Source of the DNA: Oxytricha trifallax
Taxonomy: Eukaryota; Ciliophora; Spirotrichea; Sporadotrichida; Oxytrichidae
DNA length: 64,000 nt
NCBI GenBank assembly: GCA_000711775.1
Contig: ARYC01003166.1
Location: forward strand, 1-64,000
Reading direction: 5' to 3'
Shown in pieces: positions 24,170 through 34,126 of this stretch. The translations under genes and the position numbers were made by a program. Numbering within the stretch: position 1 is the first letter of the stretch; each line of letters begins with the position of its first letter. Below the pieces are notes generated by a model. That model saw nothing but the letters and a program-made list of their open reading frames with translations. It made no database searches and was not told where the DNA came from.

Positions 24170-24400
24170 TTTTGGTACCAACTGAGAATAAATTACTGGG
24201 ACCAATTAGGTTTTGAACAATTTTGGAACTTTTTTATTAAAACTTCATTAGTTTAAAACTAGGTCTTGATTAAGTTTTGGTACTATAAAGTTGGTACCAA
24301 TTAAAATTAAACCGAATTAGTACCAGTACTAATAAAAATTAAAGAAATTTAGTACTAATTTAATGGAACTAAATTGATAAAAATGGAGCTCCATCTCTGA
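24170..24400. promoter_or_regulatory. GTACC motif array in TBE copy 2
   Basis: Same position and same motif (GGTACCAA, AGTACCAG, AGTACTAA) as 9660-9890 in copy 1, between the divergent kinase and 22-kDa genes. Conservation in both copies supports a functional or replication-slippage-prone array. Confidence 0.5.
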
Positions 24401-24462
24401 AGTTTGTTACAGCTTCTGCAAACTTTCTCTACGTATCCTTATCAGGTTGACCTCCTATAAGA

Positions 24463-25172
24463 TGGCCATATTTAATACTAAGATTTTAAGCAGTAGGATC
24501 CAGAACTCTATATATTAAAATTTGAAATTCAATAAGAAGAGAAGGAACAAGGATGGAATCTATAAGTATTTCAATGAAGAGGATTGAAGCTTAAGAAATG
24601 ATCTCAAGATTTAGAAGCAAGGAAGATCTCTATCGATGCCTCACTCAGCATGTGGCATATACTTAATCATATACTATAGTTGGTTTATTCATTCCAACGA
24701 TGGAGGGTACCAAAATTTCATTCTTGAAGGCAATACTTTGTGAGGAGAAGAAAGCTTTTAAAAATAAAGAGATTAAACTAATCGAAATTCCCAACTACCC
24801 TGAGATTTCAGTCACTAATCTTTATGAGGATGCCATGTAAGATGAGGAAGTGGTAGTTTACCTTCCTACCAAGAAACAACTCTCTAATAAACTACCATTG
24901 AGGAACTTTTTCTTTGGTGTTCTTGGTACAATAAAAGAGGAGTATCTCAGAGAAATAATTGAAGAAGCACATAAGAAAAGTTATTCTATCTCTCCTGAAG
25001 ACTAGAAAAAGCAAGGCATTCTAATAAGCTCAGCTTGGCTAGAGGAACTTAAGAAGATATGAACATAGATGCAGGAGCTGGCACAAAGAGAAGAAATATG
25101 GGCCCAAGCAAGCCATAAGAAGAGGAGAAGAAAGAAAAGCCAAACCCCTTTATGGGTTAGTTTAATATGTGA
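24463..25172 (+). CDS. TBE 22-kDa ORF (copy 2)
   Basis: ATG at 24463 (MAIFNTKILSSRIQN), TGA at 25170-25172, about 236 codons. It reads with two single-base shifts, near 24593 and 25062. Segments include ISRFRSKEDLYRCLTQHVAY, TKISFLKAILCEEKKAFKNK, then a basic tail (EEEKKEKPNPF). It is better preserved than the copy at 8728-9590. Its stop lies 6 bp before the transposase stop on the other strand, the same convergent layout as in copy 1. Confidence 0.8.
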
Positions 25173-25178
25173 ATTTAT

Positions 25179-26242
25179 TCATTCATTTAAATCTAAAACT
25201 TATTTATAAATATTCATTCTTCCTTCTCTCGCACAAACTGTTGTCTTATCTATGCTTACAACCTAGCAGCTACTCTGAATCAAGTCAACTGTATCGATGG
25301 GCAAGTCATGCATTAGGTGATACAGCAGCAGTTTCTTGAAGTGAGTCTTAATTCAACTCAAATAGAATTCGATTCCATTAAACTATGGGCTATAGGGAAC
25401 ATTATATACAGGAGTTATGTTTAGGTCTTCATAAGCTTTCTTAGACTCCTTAGTCTAATGTACTGAGAGGTTGTCAACAAACAGGATGATCTCGTAATAT
25501 TTGTATTTATCTCTCAACTTATGTAGGAACTCTATGTACTACTCTCGCTTAACAGAGCGAGGGTGAATAACATAACTCTCTAAGCCTCAATCTTCACTTA
25601 TACCAGCTAAAATTGCATGGGTTACTACCTTCACTTTTTAATCACAGACTTTTATATTATCATAATTCTTATACCAAGACTTTTTAATAAAGGTGTTGAA
25701 GGTGAAAACAGCTTCATCAGCGTGTATGAACTTGATGTTATTGTCAATAGCCCTCTGCATATAATCATATATAACGCTTAAATTATTACTATAAAATGGC
25801 ACTGTAAAATCAATCACTCTCTTCACTCTGTTGACAGTCTTAAAAGTAATACCACTTCTTCTATAAATGTTGGCTATAGTTTAAAGAGAGATACGCATGT
25901 CAAAAAACCTACGATGAAACATGACAGCTCGTTTGTCAAGAGGAAAGTTAGCCCAATACTTTAATGTCTTAGAGTCACAGAGATAGTCAATATGGACCTG
26001 CGAGAGCTTTTATTTTCATGCAGGATGCTTTCAAATGCCTGAGTTATAATGCTAAACAGCTAACAAGCAATTATACCTAACTGTTGGGCACTCTTGTGTA
26101 AGAGCTTTGCTATAGCTGCATAATTCATCACTGGTTTGACTTAGTCTATATTAATACTAGCACCATACCTAAGATTAAGCAGTAAATCTAAATATTACTC
26201 AACATAAATAAACCCTAAATTTCGCTAATTTCTATTTATCAT
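25179..26242 (-). CDS. TBE transposase (copy 2)
   Basis: ATG at 26240-26242, TGA at 25179-25181, 1064 nt. DDE core motifs FIHADEAVFTFNTF, ILFVDNLSVH and the FNGIEF acidic position are present. An in-frame TGA at 26033-26031 lies at the same codon as the TGA at 7870-7872 of copy 1; further TGAs lie at 26018-26016 and near the FNGIEF block. The C-terminal part (KTHFKKLLLYHLMHDLPIDT) is intact in frame here but shifted in copy 1. Confidence 0.85.
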
Positions 26243-26347
26243 TTTGCAATTTGACCTAATTTTTTTACCAACCTCGATAAGACCCCAACTATACCCTAAA
26301 AATCAAAGCACTTATAAACCTCACTATGAGGTTTTGGGGTTTTGATT

Positions 26348-27088
26348 CCTTAAATCAAATCACATGACGTTTAAAAATTTTGTGTAAAGTAGTTGCAGAT
26401 AATTTTTATTCTAGAAATTGCCTATGAAAAACTATTGTTCTTTATTTTAAAGACAGTATTATCTATTCCTTCAAAGTATCTTTAGAAATCAGATAAGCTA
26501 ATTATTAATCTGTAAAGTTTATTTTATTTTTTTAATTTTATTTAAACTCGTTTTTCCCCCTTTAATTCTTTGTTTTATTGTCTATATTGTCTTTTCAGGT
26601 ATCTTTAATAATGATGAAATATATTTTACAGTACCAAAAACTCATGAGTTTTATTGATACTAATTATCACGAAACATCAATAGGCATATTTATTTTTTAT
26701 AGTTCTTAGAGTTATATTTCATTCATCTTATATTCTGGATTAATTATAACAACCTACATATTACTCTCAGATTTTTATAATTCTCATATTACAAATTAAT
26801 TATTTAAATAAATTGAATTCATAAATCTAATTGAGTAAATGTAAATTATAAATTTAATCTTTAGCTTATTCATGAAATATTGATTATTTATAAATTAACA
26901 ATCATCTCTCTAAAAAGTATTAACTTTTTTGAAATACTTTATTTTTTATGATATAATTATTATCATTACAATATTATATTTAAATATTAATTTTTTATTA
27001 TAAACTGAATTATTATTATTCAAAAATGGCAAACGTTATATTGAATTGTTCCACTTTTTAGACATCAGGTTTTTGACTCTAATCAAAG
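26348..27088. other. AT-rich DNA
   Basis: No gene seen. A short palindrome (GTACCAAAAACTCATGAG ... TTGATAC region, 26630-26660) is visible. Confidence 0.45.
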
Positions 27089-29440
27089 ATGAATGATAAA
27101 ATAAACTCAGACGATGACAAAAAATATTCTATTCTTAAAACTCTAATTTCAACTACTCCATTCCCAACAACAACATAAGAATTTCATTTTTAAAAGATCA
27201 TTAATCAGAAAAATTTTAACTGTCACGAAGTTGGTGTAGCTGTAGTTCAAAGCAGAAGTAGAAATTACCTTAAGTTTGTGTTTTATCAATTGTTACAATT
27301 TAAGCCTTATATTATAAAACTTATAGCAGTGTAAAAAATCTTTTCTAAATTTACCAATATATAGAACAACTTTTATGAGAAATCATCTCACTGGTACTCA
27401 CTAATTACTACCTAATAATTTTATAAAATAGTTAAGCGAAAAAACATTTATAATAGTTTATAAAAATAGATTTATTAAATTATCAAATTAATGTAAGGCA
27501 ATCGGGACATTCTTGGCAACTTTTCTCGATTGCCTTGCATTTTGAAAAATATATTCAAAATAATCAAATTAAGAAAGATTAATTTTATAGTTTATATCAT
27601 TTAGTAAAAATTTATTAATTCTAATAATTGCCTGAATATTATTTAATATTTTTACCAATTAATATGTAAAATATCAACTTTATAACCTCTCATTTTACAA
27701 AAAGAGATTTATATATCTATGACTAAACATCAGCCATCCTCTTAAGTTTTTGAAGTAACCGTTAGACATATGCATAGTGAACAAAAAATCATCTTATTTA
27801 AATATGTTTTCAAAGGTGATAACTATTTTAACTAAAGAACCTCCCAATAATATATCTTCTCTATAGTATAAACTAAACTACACCCATCTAGGCAGAACCA
27901 AAACATCAATATATAAAAGTAGAAATGAGAGATTTATATAAAAGAGGAGTAGCTGCTTTTCATTAGAAAGTATACTCATTTCTATGAATATAATTACGCA
28001 AATATATTAAAAATTTTTGACCTCTCTCCATTTTTAATTGGCCTTTTGATAATATCATCTATTAAGAGAAATACTGTTCCGCCCGAGATCCCCTCCCCCA
28101 CCCCCTCCCACCGTCTCCCGGTCGACCGAGACCCCCTCCCCGCCTCCCTCCCCCACCCCCTAAAATACCCCATTTTATATCAAATTTTGTACCTACAGAG
28201 TCCAAATCGAATTCCTTCTTGACATCTCGACATCATAAACCTTATTTTATATATAAAATTTCATAAGATTTTCAAAATTCTTTATTTACATATTAGTACC
28301 TTATATGATATAAATTTTTTTATTTGATAAATTTCACTAGGTTTGTTAACCATTTTTACACTTTCCCAAATGAAATATTAATATAAAAACTTTTCCATTA
28401 AATATTATTTAAAATTTATTTCTAAATAAAATTTATATACTATTAAGTACAAAATTTAATTTAAAATTTTTTTATCTCTTAAATCAACTTCATTCGACAT
28501 AATTCGAAGAAAAAGCCTGATTAATTTTTAAGTTTTTAATTTTCGCTATTTGAGTGATTTATTTTTCATTATTTTTGAAAAACTTGCGAAAATTAAAAAC
28601 TTAAAAAATTAATCAGGCTTTTTCTTCGAATTATGTCGAATGAAGTTGATTTAAGAGATAAAAAAATTTTAAATTAAATTTTGTACTTATATAGTATATA
28701 AATTTTATTTAGAAATAAATTTTAAATAATATTTAATGGAAAAGTTTTTATATTAATATTTCATTTGGGAAAGTGTAAAAATGGTTAACAAACCTAGTGA
28801 AATTTATCAAATAAAAAAATTTATATCATATAAGGTACTAATATGGAAATAAAGAATTTTGAAAATCTTATAAAATTTTATATATAAAATAAGGTTTATG
28901 ATGTCGAGATGTCAAGAAGGAATTTGATTTAGACCCTGTAGGTACAAAATTTGATATAAAATGGGGTATTTTAGGGGGTGGGGGAGGGGCGGGGGAGCGG
29001 GGAGGAGGGTCTCGGTCGACCGGAGACGGGGAGGGGGTGGGGAGGGGGATCTCGGGCGGAACAGAAATACAATCTAGAAGTTTTTATCCAATTTGTTTAA
29101 TAACTGGCTAGTCAAATATGAAACACTTAGGCAAACCATCATTCACTTCTCCAACACTTAACTACCTCATATATCCAGATACCTCCGAATTTTTGTACCA
29201 AAGAACAATGATGATGGCTAAGAGCAAGCCAAACTCTCTGATGATACTAATATATCACCAACCTATAGCTTTTGGCTAGCCAATTCAATGCCATTATTAT
29301 CTAAATTTCAACACTGACTTAATTACAGATATAGAAACCAAACTTAAGGATACAAGAATCAATACGAAAATAACATAAAAAGTAATAAAATGAAAGATAT
29401 GGGATTAAACGAAAGAGCTTGACCCTTATATATTCACAGA
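27089..29440 (+). CDS. Unrecognised gene of 3-prime-module family (member 3), interrupted
   Basis: The ATG at 27089 opens 280 codons to a TGA at 27926-27928, after which the same frame stays open (IYIKEEQLLFIRKYTHFYEY) to a 989-bp foldback element at 28075-29063. Leaving one copy of the duplicated flank, the frame continues beyond it (FLSNLFNNWLVKYETLRQT, then RIFVPKNNDDGQEQAKLSDD) into the shared 3' module at 29420-29510. No catalytic motif is recognised; the product would be a helical, basic protein of about 500 residues. In-frame TGAs near the end suggest decay. Parts of 27430-27700 are very AT-rich and may be an eliminated insert. Confidence 0.45.
27489..27544. repeat. Perfect-stem hairpin within the gene at 27089
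   Basis: ATGTAAGGCAATCGGGA and its near complement TCTCGATTGCCTTGCAT form a 17-bp stem around a loop of about 20 nt. It stands out as GC-richer than the surroundings; it could be the remnant of a tiny inverted-repeat element. Confidence 0.5.
28075..29063. mobile_element. 989-bp foldback element with GC-rich caps
   Basis: Two near-identical arms of about 470 bp face each other around a centre at about 28548-28590. The tips read TGTTCCGCCCGAGATCCCC and its complement. Outer ~120 bp of each arm are C-rich (CCCTCCCC runs, GGTCGACC), the inner part is AT-rich. The flanking GAAATAC occurs on both sides (28068-28074 and 29064-29070), a 7-bp target duplication, or 8 bp (AGAAATAC) if one terminal base belongs to the flank. 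No gene inside. It fits a non-autonomous DNA transposon moved in trans by a hAT- or Merlin-like enzyme (7-9 bp duplications); the family is inferred. Confidence 0.85.
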
Positions 29441-29510
29441 TTATTTAGATCGGGTGTCCCTAGAAACTCGATGTGTGATCATATAATTTTTATTATAATT
29501 ATTATTCTTT
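29420..29510 (+). repeat. 3' module, member 3
   Basis: Order: AAAGAGCTTGACCCTTAT, about 20 nt, GATCGGGTGTCCC hairpin region ending ATGTGTGATC, then ATAATTTTTATTATAATTATTATT. The same order occurs on the minus strand at 29881-30001 and 32521-32617. It lies at the 3' end of the gene at 27089. Confidence 0.75.
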
Positions 29511-29880
29511 TGTTCTATATTTGTGGAAACTAAGATACCATCAGAAGTATTACATTATGATGATGATGATGTTGAGTAACTTAAGGTAAGGTGAATATGA
29601 AAACTAGAAATAAATATCTCTAGTATTAAATACGTAATTATTATTGTTATTGCTGTTTTGAGCATTACCTTATATAAAAAAATTTGATTTTTAAACAATA
29701 TTATAGAGCTATCGTCTCTTATAAATTGGCATTGTCGGTTTTCTCTTTTAATCTGGCTGTTTTATATATCTATAAAAACTTATCTGCATATCTAAATATT
29801 TTGTCTCTCAATTCTTTGAAATTTCTCAATCAACAATTGCTGCCTCAATTTAACTCGTTTTTATATTGATCTAATCTAAT
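29511..29880. other. Spacer between two tail-to-tail modules
   Basis: Contains a short coding-like acidic run at about 29521-29585 (KIPSEVLHYDDDDVEQLK) followed directly by GTAAGGTG, which looks like a splice donor, so a host exon may be trapped here. A 61-codon frame at 29684 is low complexity and not called. Confidence 0.35.
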
Positions 29881-30005
29881 AATTACTTGTTTCATTAGTA
29901 ATAATAAATAAATAATAATAATAATTAATCCTCATCGGGGGCTCAAGGCCCCCCGGATGAATATACACGTTATGTGTAGATAAGGGACTAGCCCTTTTAT
30001 AGTAT
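29881..30005 (-). repeat. 3' module, member 1
   Basis: On the minus strand: AAAGGGCTAGTCCCTTAT, a spacer, a strong GC hairpin (CCGGGGGGCC TTG AGCCCCCGATG), then ATT repeats. It directly follows the stop of the gene at 30033-31504. The hairpin differs in sequence from members 2 and 3 but holds the same position. Confidence 0.7.
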
Positions 30006-30032
30006 ATATGAAGAATGAACTTTTAATTTTAA

Positions 30033-31504
30033 TCATCTTCTTTGCTTCTACCCTTTTTGGGGAAGCGATTGTCTCTCAATATAGTTTTTGATGTCTTATT
30101 CCATATGCTCTCTATATTTTGTCATGTCAGGGAAGGAAACGTTCAGTGCAAAAGTTTTAGCTCGTGAAATCATTAAGTCTTAATGGATGAGAAGGACTTC
30201 TATCTTTTCATGGTTTTACATGTTATAGTTTTTGTCCGACATTTCGATTAATCTTCTTTGAAGTGGTTAGAGTTCTAGTCTTTCTGATTCACTTAGGTCG
30301 TCTATCATCCTATAAAATTTAGTGGTATTATTGTGTAGTAGTTGAAAAATGCCTTTTGGAGTTGCCATATATTCAAACTCTAAACTTTGGTGCCATTGCT
30401 TCTCTATTTATTTAAAGAGAGATTTGAGTTTAGTATAGTTAGCATCATCTATAAGATTGAAGACTCTTTAGCTAGTTTCAGAGTCTATTTGTACATGTTC
30501 AGTAACAGTATTGTGGACTAAGGCCTTTCTAATTTTAAGGGGTGGCCTCAAAGTGGGATGGGCAAATTTTGGTTTTGGGTTTTGAACTTGTGCTTTTTAC
30601 TATAGGATTTAGTCTTAGAAAAGTTTCTATTGGATGGTATTATTTTGAAGCACCTGGCCTATGGCTTCTAGCGAAATCTTTAGTTCATCCTGGTCTTGTT
30701 TAAGGATGCGAGTGGTAAGGCTAATTTCTTGCTTAATTCTCATATTTGCATTATCCTGACTTTTTCCCAGCATTCTTGTAACTTTGTTAGCTATGATTTT
30801 GGAAGATTATTTCTATTCTTCCATCAGTTTTTTTGATGTTTGATTAAGTGCCTAATATGATTCAATCATATGATCAAGTAGTTCGATCCCATATTTCTTT
30901 TATTAATTAGTGATTTATTAATAACTTAAATGTTATTACTATTAAACAATTTAATTACCGATCTAATTATTTGAGAAATTTTCTGTTAGGGATCTTATCA
31001 GTTTCTGATCAGTATGTATACCGATCTAGTGCGTCATTGAGTGCGTCGACTATTTTGGTACTAAATAGGATACCTACTAAATAGTAGGTTAAGGTTGGGT
31101 TATGGTCCTCTGTAGTTATTAGAGAGTGTTGAGAAGAAGCTTAGTAGTGATATGGAGTAGAAGGACTTGTTCGCTTGTTCTTTCGGGTCTCTAAATGGAG
31201 CAGAGTGTTGTGTATATCAGTTCGTCAATGTCTGTGTGTGATATATGTTCCTCAATTCTTTTCTGGAAAACTTTGAAGCTCACTAACTAGAGCCATGTTT
31301 TCTTAAGATTTTCTTAAGATAGGATACTTCCATCTTGTTTAGGAAGCAGTTTGTTCCTTGATCATTTAGCTTTTTTAAAGTTAATGACACCTAATTAATC
31401 TTTGGTAGGTTGTCTTTTTAAAAGGCGAATGCTTAGGCGAGAAGTATTGAAAGCTTCTCGAATTGTTTGAAAGTATTTTGTAGAGAGAGTTGAGACGGTT
31501 CCAT
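30033..31504 (-). CDS. Unrecognised ~490-residue coiled-coil protein (member 1)
   Basis: ATG at 31502-31504, TGA at 30033-30035. From about 31300 to the stop it is one open frame of over 400 codons under the ciliate code, with many in-frame TAA/TAG. The first 75 codons (EPSQLSLQNTFKQFEKLS...) are in another frame, so one break lies near 31290. The middle is helical (GKSQDNANMRIKQEISLTT; EAIGQVLQNNTIQQKL), with a Pro-rich linker (NPKPKFAHPTLRPPLKI) and a charged C-terminal part (LLHNNTTKFYRMIDDLSESE). No known domain is recognised. The long conserved frame argues that it was translated until recently. Confidence 0.6.
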
Positions 31505-31829
31505 AGAAAGGGTTTAGTGATGTGAAACTTTTAACTTTCTAGTTTAATAATTTTGTTTCATTAGTATCCTTATTGCCATTCCAAATTTCTTATAATTTTT
31601 ATTCATTAATTTTCTAAATGTAATTATTTGAGTTATGCTTCATACAAATTTATTTAAACTACTTGACCCAACAATTCTTATCTATTTTCTGAAAATTCTC
31701 ATTAAAATAACAATTAATGCCGGTTAATGTTCATATAACACTTGATTGTTTATTATGTCAGTAAGCTTTGACGGATTCACCAATTATTAACCCATTCTGA
31801 ATAGCTTGTTCGTTTATTTTTTTCAATCA

Positions 31830-32230
31830 ACTCATCCTGAATATTGTTGTATTAAGTAAATCTCAATATATTGTTAAATAATACAAATATTATTTTTTAA
31901 ACTCATTTCGTATCACCAGTCAAGCCTATGTATAATTGTCTCTATACTTAATAAGCCATAGATCTTAAAAATGCCTGTCTTTACATTCAATTTAAGTGGA
32001 TAGCTTGATTGAGAGTAGATTTTAAGTTCATCTAATACTCACAAAAAAATTAGATTGATAAATTCAAATGACATTTCACGGATAACTTCTCTTTCTTCAG
32101 CAATATCTTGAGGTATCTTCAATTTCACTTTTAAGTAATATTTTTTGAGTTTCTAAGTGCATATTTTTTGCTTAAAAATTTGATAAACTTCTACTTGGTA
32201 ACAATTCCTAGATATATTGACACTCTTCTC
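31830..32230 (-). pseudogene. Decayed gene fragment between members 1 and 2
   Basis: Minus-strand reading gives KVKLKIPQDIAEEREVIREM, then VLDELKIYSQSSYPLKL and TGIFKIYGLLSIETIIHRLDW, with TGAs between. The pattern is protein-like, but no family is recognised and no start is clear. Confidence 0.35.
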
Positions 32231-32520
32231 ACTCTATTTATGATTATTTGTGGAATAAATTTATATATCTATAGGACTCTTATTCATTATAATAGAATTA
32301 TTAATGCTTATAAACATTAAGTCATTTCACTTTGTATTAATTTAATTTATTATTAAATTAATAATAGCAGAATATCTACTTTAAGTTTTATATTCATTGG
32401 CTATGCATAATAATAGCATGGTTTTTCAACAGTTATAAATGTTATAACTAATCAAAAATACTTAATTCATTCTTTCCATATCAGTTAAAATTTAAGGGGA
32501 TTAGGCATTTTTAGAAAATT

Positions 32521-32617
32521 ATAATAATAATAATAATAAAAATTAGATCACATTGAGGTCTCTGGGGACCCCCGATCTTAGTTAATTTTTAGTGCAAATA
32601 AGGGACAAGCCCTTTAG
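32521..32617 (-). repeat. 3' module, member 2
   Basis: On the minus strand: AAAGGGCTTGTCCCTTAT, spacer, GATCGGGGGTCCCCAGAGAC hairpin region ending AATGTGATC, then TAATTTTTATTATTATT and further ATT units. It closely matches member 3 in the hairpin block. Confidence 0.75.
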
Positions 32618-32621
32618 TTAT

Positions 32622-34126
32622 GTGGAGATTCTCTCCTGTATACTGAGTCTTCATCTTCTTCTGTTGTTTCTTCTCTTTCCTCCTCTTTGTTTACCTTTTC
32701 CTCTGTTCTTTCTCATATTATTTCTTCTCTTTCCACCTTTTCTTGGTAATGTGCAGGATTTGGGCTGTGTCTCCCATGTCTTTAAACTTGAATTGGGTGT
32801 CGAAGTGTTTAATATTGATTGAGAATTTGAGTTCTTTGGCGGCTATGTAGCCTTTACATCTTGTGGTGATTAGTTGGACGAGGTCGCTCTTCATGAAGTA
32901 TGTGTGTTTTTTAAGGCATTTAATGTAGATTTCTACTTTGTTTAGGTGGTCATGGTAATCTGCTGTGACTGAGATGCAGCTAGTTTCATTGGCTGTGATG
33001 TTTTTCATCAGGATTATTATCAGGAGTCTGAATAACTCCGCTGTGGCGCTTGAGGTTTCCTCCATGGCCTGTTTATTCCTTAATGTCTGCTTTGAGCTCG
33101 TCTTCACTTTTTTTCATCCATGAAAGTAAGGAATTTTTGTCAATGCTTATTATCATGGCATTGATGACATTTGAGAAGATCTTTATGTGTTTATATAAAG
33201 TCGTGTTAATGGTGTTGAGCCAGATTGAGAAACACGATTCTCTTGTGTCAAACCTTTGAATAAGTTGTGCCTTAGTGATAGTCTACATATCTTTAAGGTT
33301 GCTAACTTATTAATTATAAACTTAAGTTTAATCATTACTATTTAATAGTAATTTTTAAGATTAGACCTCTATTTGTTAATTTGCTATTTAGTACCCCCTG
33401 TTACCGATGACGTATTTGACGTTTGCATCTTCGCAAAGTTTTCGGTAGCGATTCCTTAGTCCTTCTGAAAGTTCGGACTAGCTATCTATGTAGTAGGTAT
33501 TTTAGCTGGAGATTTTATCTATTGATGGTTCTTTGTCGTAGGCGTCGTATTCTTGTTGTTCTTCGACTGAGCTCCAGTCTTCTTGGTTGTCAGAATAGAG
33601 GACTTTTTTTGTTACAAGTCTACAATTTCTGTTGGAATCATTTAAGTTGTTTTCTTATTCTCGATACTTCTTTTCGAAGTCTTCGAGCTCTTTTTGGTGT
33701 TAACTATCTCTGATCACATAACGATCAGAGGGGGGGTGTTGGGTCATTTCCACTTTCTTATGGTGCTGGGACCGGGTTTGAGATTGTGGTTTCTTCTATC
33801 TTGGTTTGAGATCTGATGAACTTGTTATTGATAGATACTAGTCTAAGCATCTAGAAGAGTTGCTTAGTCCAAAGTTGTACTTGGTCATCTTTGTTATCCG
33901 TGACGTATTAGAGTTTAGTCAAGTGTATTTGGAATTAGTTTAGAGTATTGAAGCCTTTTCTAATTAGTTTTCTTGCTATGAAGGTTAGAATTTCTAGAAT
34001 GTGAAGCCCCCATTGTTCCTTGTTTGTTTTTATGATATCTATGGTGTATTGTGCTAGGTGATGTGTTTAGTTGTTTTCCACATCTCCTTGTATGATATCT
34101 CTTTAAATTTTGCTCAGTATACCCAT
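32622..34126 (-). CDS. Unrecognised ~500-residue protein (member 2)
   Basis: ATG at 34124-34126 (MGILSKIQRDIIQGD). The first ~130 codons are open to a break in a C7 run near 33727. The next frame has an acidic region (EDFEKKYREQENNLNDSN; WSSVEEQQEYDAYDKEPSID) and then FDTRESCFSIWLNTINTTLY. After another change near 33075, ETSSATAELFRLLIIILMKN and KCLKKHTYFMKSDLVQL lead to a highly basic tail (KRKEKKQQKKMK-like). No clear stop precedes the 3' module at 32617. The domain is not recognised; the lysine-rich tail suggests nucleic-acid contact (inference). Confidence 0.55.

Larger units (their letters stand above)
22406..26344 (-). mobile_element. TBE transposon copy 2, inverted
   Basis: A 3939-bp telomere-bearing element, opposite in orientation to copy 1. 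The right tip is GGTTTTGGGGTTTTG; the left tip is a mutated CAAAACACCAATACTCC. Flanks are AAT (22403-22405) and ATT (26345-26347), each fitting ANT but differing from each other. It contains the kinase (-, left), 22-kDa ORF (+, middle) and transposase (-, right). Each gene has a few breaks. The two copies are similar enough that homologous codons can be compared throughout. Confidence 0.93.

Noticed and set aside
32521-32545. Possible CRISPR-like or simple tandem array of TAA units
   Set aside because: It is a plain trinucleotide run with no spacers, and part of the shared 3' module.
29881-32617. Reading the ATT tails and hairpins as ends of an LTR or virus-like element
   Set aside because: No long terminal repeats, no protease, integrase, capsid or polymerase motif seen in any frame.
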